Source: CAKUIA01 sp034180465 (GTDB lineage Bacteria; Verrucomicrobiota; Verrucomicrobiia; Opitutales; Intestinicryptomonadaceae). Taken from it: a DNA stretch of 32,817 bases. The notes beneath the pieces were generated by a model, which was given only the letters and a program-made list of their open reading frames with translations, ran no database searches and had not been told where the DNA came from. The DNA lies in assembly GCA_034180465.1 (NCBI GenBank), contig JAXFOH010000141.1, positions 1 to 32,817 on the forward strand, written 5' to 3'. Of this stretch, positions 31,213 through 32,817 are shown one piece after another. Position 1 is the stretch's first letter. The number at the start of each line of letters is the position of its first letter. The position numbers were made by a program, and so were the translations under genes.

Positions 31213-32073
31213 ATGAAAAAAAAGATAGTATTTTTCGGCTTTAGCGAAGTTGGGCACGACTGTTTAAAGCTTTTGCTTGAAAACCCGCTTTGCCAGGTTT
31301 GCGCCGTGTTTACCCACGACACCGACCCCCACGAAAAGCAGTGGTTTAAAACCTGCGAAGAGCTTGCAAAACAAAACAATATTCCCGTATACAAGCCCCT
31401 TTCGCTTAAAGACGGAACCTACGATAACATTGTAAGAGAAATTGCGCCCGACTTGATATTGTCGCTTTACTACCGCAACTTCATACCCGAAAGCATTTTT
31501 AAGCAGGCGAGGCTTGGAGCCTACAATATGCACGGCTCGTACCTGCCTAGATACAGGGGAAGAGCCCCCCTAAACTGGTCTATAATAAACGGCGAAAGCT
31601 ATTGCGGAGTTACATTGCACACAATAGAAAAGGGCTTCGACACGGGGCTTATTGCCGACCAAGAAAAAGTTTTAATAGGGCCAAACGAATATGTTGGCGA
31701 TGTTGTAGACCGCGTTGCCCGCGCGGCGGTGCTGGTTTTAAGCCGCACTTTGCCCAAGCTTTTAGACGGCACTGTAAAACTTACCCCCCAAGACGAAAGT
31801 CAGGCTACCTATTTCGGAAAAAGAAAACCTGCCGACGGGCTTATAGACTTTAACAAAACGGCGCGCGAAGTGTTCAACCTTATAAGGGGCGTAAGCCGTC
31901 CGTTTCCCGGGGCGTTTACATATGTAGACGGCAAAAAACTTGTTATCTGGAAAGCCGAAATTACCGAAAAGCACGGCGAAAATGCAGGAGCTTTAATTTC
32001 CGAAAATCCCTATGTTTTTGCCTGCAAAGACGCCGCCATTAAGGCAACCGATTTCGAATTTCAAACGGCTTAA
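31213..32073 (+). CDS. UDP-amino-sugar formyltransferase, like the ArnA N-terminal domain
   Basis: The enzyme transfers a formyl group from 10-formyl-tetrahydrofolate to a sugar amine. The 286-residue protein has YNMHGSYLPRYRGRAPLNW with N105 and H107, and GFDTG with D143. These match the spacing of the E. coli ArnA triad N102, H104, D140. A C-terminal OB-like part holds LIDFNKTAREVFNLIRGVSRPFPGAFTY. It stops where ArnA would continue into its decarboxylase domain, so only the transformylase half is present. ATG follows the arnC stop codon with no gap. Ara4N formylation is the best guess; other 4-amino sugars are possible. Confidence 0.85.
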   Translation: MKKKIVFFGFSEVGHDCLKLLLENPLCQVCAVFTHDTDPHEKQWFKTCEELAKQNNIPVYKPLSLKDGTYDNIVREIAPDLILSLYYRNFIPESIFKQARLGAYNMHGSYLPRYRGRAPLNWSIINGESYCGVTLHTIEKGFDTGLIADQEKVLIGPNEYVGDVVDRVARAAVLVLSRTLPKLLDGTVKLTPQDESQATYFGKRKPADGLIDFNKTAREVFNLIRGVSRPFPGAFTYVDGKKLVIWKAEITEKHGENAGALISENPYVFACKDAAIKATDFEFQTA

Positions 32074-32098
32074 ACTTAAGAGCAATTAAATAAAAAAG

Positions 32099-32120
32099 AA
32101 CGCGCTCTAAAGAGCGCGTT
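32099..32120. terminator. Bidirectional terminator between convergent units
   Basis: AACGCGCTCT (32099-32108) and AGAGCGCGTT (32111-32120) form a perfect hairpin. It is followed on the plus strand by TTT and preceded by AAAAAAG, so it can end the arn pair and the convergent small-protein gene. Confidence 0.88.
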
Positions 32121-32127
32121 TTTAAAT

Positions 32128-32709
32128 TTATTCTATAGAAACCGAAGCGATGGGCACATATCTTAAAAGGTAAAAGCTCATACTGTTTTCGAAGCTGTTT
32201 AGAACTTTTTCGACATCTAATTTACGCAGCATTCTGCCCACCAAAACGCGAACGTCGTCGGACGGGTTAAAGCTGGATTTTAGCACATTGAAAGCGTCGG
32301 CATCGCCCGTAGCTTTAAGGGCGGCAAGCGCGTAAAGTTTGCCCTCTATATACTGCGCGTTTTTATATATTTGCCTTATAGCGTCGCTTTTCGCCTTGGC
32401 GTCTTGGCAATGAACTATAACCGCAAACGCCCTGCTTTGGTTTGTGGCATATTTGCCGAATTTTGCCGAAGTTAGCAGCGGCGTTTTCTCCAAAATTTTT
32501 ACGGCGTCAGAAAGCGGCATTTCCTCGCTAGGATACATTTTGTCGGCGGGGGCTTTTTGCGCGGCTGCAGGTTTCGCGCTTTCTACGCTTGCAACCTTTT
32601 CTTTGTAGGCAACAGTAAGCGATGTGCCCGAAGATCCGTTATTCACTGAGATTTGCCCCATAAGCGAAACTGCACACATAAACACCGCAAAAACAAAACA
32701 ATTCTTCAT
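32128..32709 (-). CDS. Exported protein of unknown function, HEAT-like helical region
   Basis: Not recognised. The 193-residue product has a signal peptide (MKNCFVFAVFMCAVSLMG), a Ser/Ala/Pro/Lys-rich spacer to about 60 (ASVESAKPAAAQKAPADK), then a helical part. LYALAALKATGDADAFNVLKSSFNPSDDVRVLVGRML resembles one or two HEAT/armadillo-type repeats; this is a resemblance by eye. The start ATG has the best Shine-Dalgarno sequence in the window. It begins 12 bp after the stop of the penicillin-binding protein gene, so it is probably co-transcribed and may act in the cell wall (inference). Confidence 0.75.
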   Translation of the reverse strand: MKNCFVFAVFMCAVSLMGQISVNNGSSGTSLTVAYKEKVASVESAKPAAAQKAPADKMYPSEEMPLSDAVKILEKTPLLTSAKFGKYATNQSRAFAVIVHCQDAKAKSDAIRQIYKNAQYIEGKLYALAALKATGDADAFNVLKSSFNPSDDVRVLVGRMLRKLDVEKVLNSFENSMSFYLLRYVPIASVSIE

Positions 32710-32714
32710 ATAAA

Positions 32715-32720
32715 CTCCTT
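32715..32720 (-). promoter_or_regulatory. Shine-Dalgarno sequence of the 32128-32709 gene
   Basis: CTCCTT on the plus strand is AAGGAG on the minus strand, 5 nt before the ATG at 32709. It is notable because most genes here lack such a site, and it fixes the start. It lies just before the upstream gene's stop codon. Confidence 0.75.
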
Positions 32721-32721
32721 T

Positions 32722-32817
32722 TTAATTGCCCAAAACAAGGGCTGGTTTGTTCGAGAAATATTTTTCCATAACGGCTTTTACTATGGGTCCTGCCGTTTTG
32801 CCGCCGCTGACGTCGCC
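32722..32817 (-). CDS. Penicillin-binding protein, C-terminal end (5' part outside the window)
   Basis: Only the last 31 codons are present, reading GDVSGGKTAGPIVKAVMEKY, then FSNKPALVLGN and stop. The stretch GGKTAGPIVKAVMEKYF matches the end of the transpeptidase domain in class B penicillin-binding proteins (PBP2/FtsI), where GGxxAAPIFKxIxE closes the domain. The product would be a peptidoglycan transpeptidase. The short length limits certainty, and PBP2 versus FtsI cannot be decided. Confidence 0.6.
   Translation of the reverse strand, partial: GDVSGGKTAGPIVKAVMEKYFSNKPALVLGN

Noticed and set aside
1..32817. CRISPR array, insertion sequence, prophage or defence island
   Set aside because: No spaced direct repeats, transposase, integrase, restriction, toxin or nuclease gene was found; nearly all sequence is explained by metabolic and envelope genes.

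Overview
The window looks like chromosomal DNA of a Gram-negative bacterium from the PVC superphylum, most likely Verrucomicrobiota (Opitutales-like, possibly from an animal gut). This is an inference from several lines: Kdo and Ara4N-type lipopolysaccharide genes; two exosortases with an EpsI partner; GH92 and GH97 glycosidases; Gfo/Idh/MocA and TIM-barrel carbohydrate enzymes; a eukaryote/archaeal-type prolyl-tRNA synthetase; an EF-Tu switch I region of a form I associate with Planctomycetes/Verrucomicrobia; and few Shine-Dalgarno sequences. No phage, insertion sequence, CRISPR or integrase was seen. The region is core plus metabolic chromosome, not an island.

Layout. 1-1821: the 5' part of tuf behind tRNA-Thr(GGT), then hisI and a convergent RsmE-type gene. 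1973-4282: GH92 alpha-mannosidase with its own terminator. 4417-7468: a small membrane protein and dnaA (both minus strand), a 366-bp AT-rich gap carrying four near-consensus DnaA boxes (candidate oriC), and a CPBP intramembrane protease. 7627-10897: a plus-strand run of trmB, kdsB (with an extra membrane-anchored N-terminus), kdsD and a PmtA-like methyltransferase. 10974-15326: a minus-strand run with a Nim/PNPOx-like flavoprotein and a four-gene carbohydrate cluster (TIM-barrel isomerase, DoxX-like protein, Tat-exported oxidoreductase, discoidin-like secreted protein). 15529-17465: a STAS protein and proS. 17607-26750: minus strand, GH97, then epsI-exosortase-rhlE, then the complete polyamine ABC operon potABCD. 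26880-32817: an ATP-grasp enzyme divergent from a second exosortase, a glcD-like FAD oxidase, an arnC/formyltransferase pair, a small secreted protein and the 3' end of a penicillin-binding protein gene.

How the genes fit together. Many genes serve the envelope: Kdo supply (kdsD, kdsB), a lipid-linked formylated amino sugar (arnC with formyltransferase), phospholipid methylation, peptidoglycan synthesis, and exosortase sorting of secreted proteins. The glycosidases and the Gfo/Idh cluster suggest use of host or plant glycans. dnaA, the candidate origin, tuf, trmB and proS are housekeeping.

The items most worth a second look are: the candidate oriC with non-consensus DnaA boxes paired with a DnaA substitution at a base-reading position; the in-frame membrane extension on KdsB; and the two distinct exosortases, one in an operon with an RNA helicase and the other with no EpsI partner.
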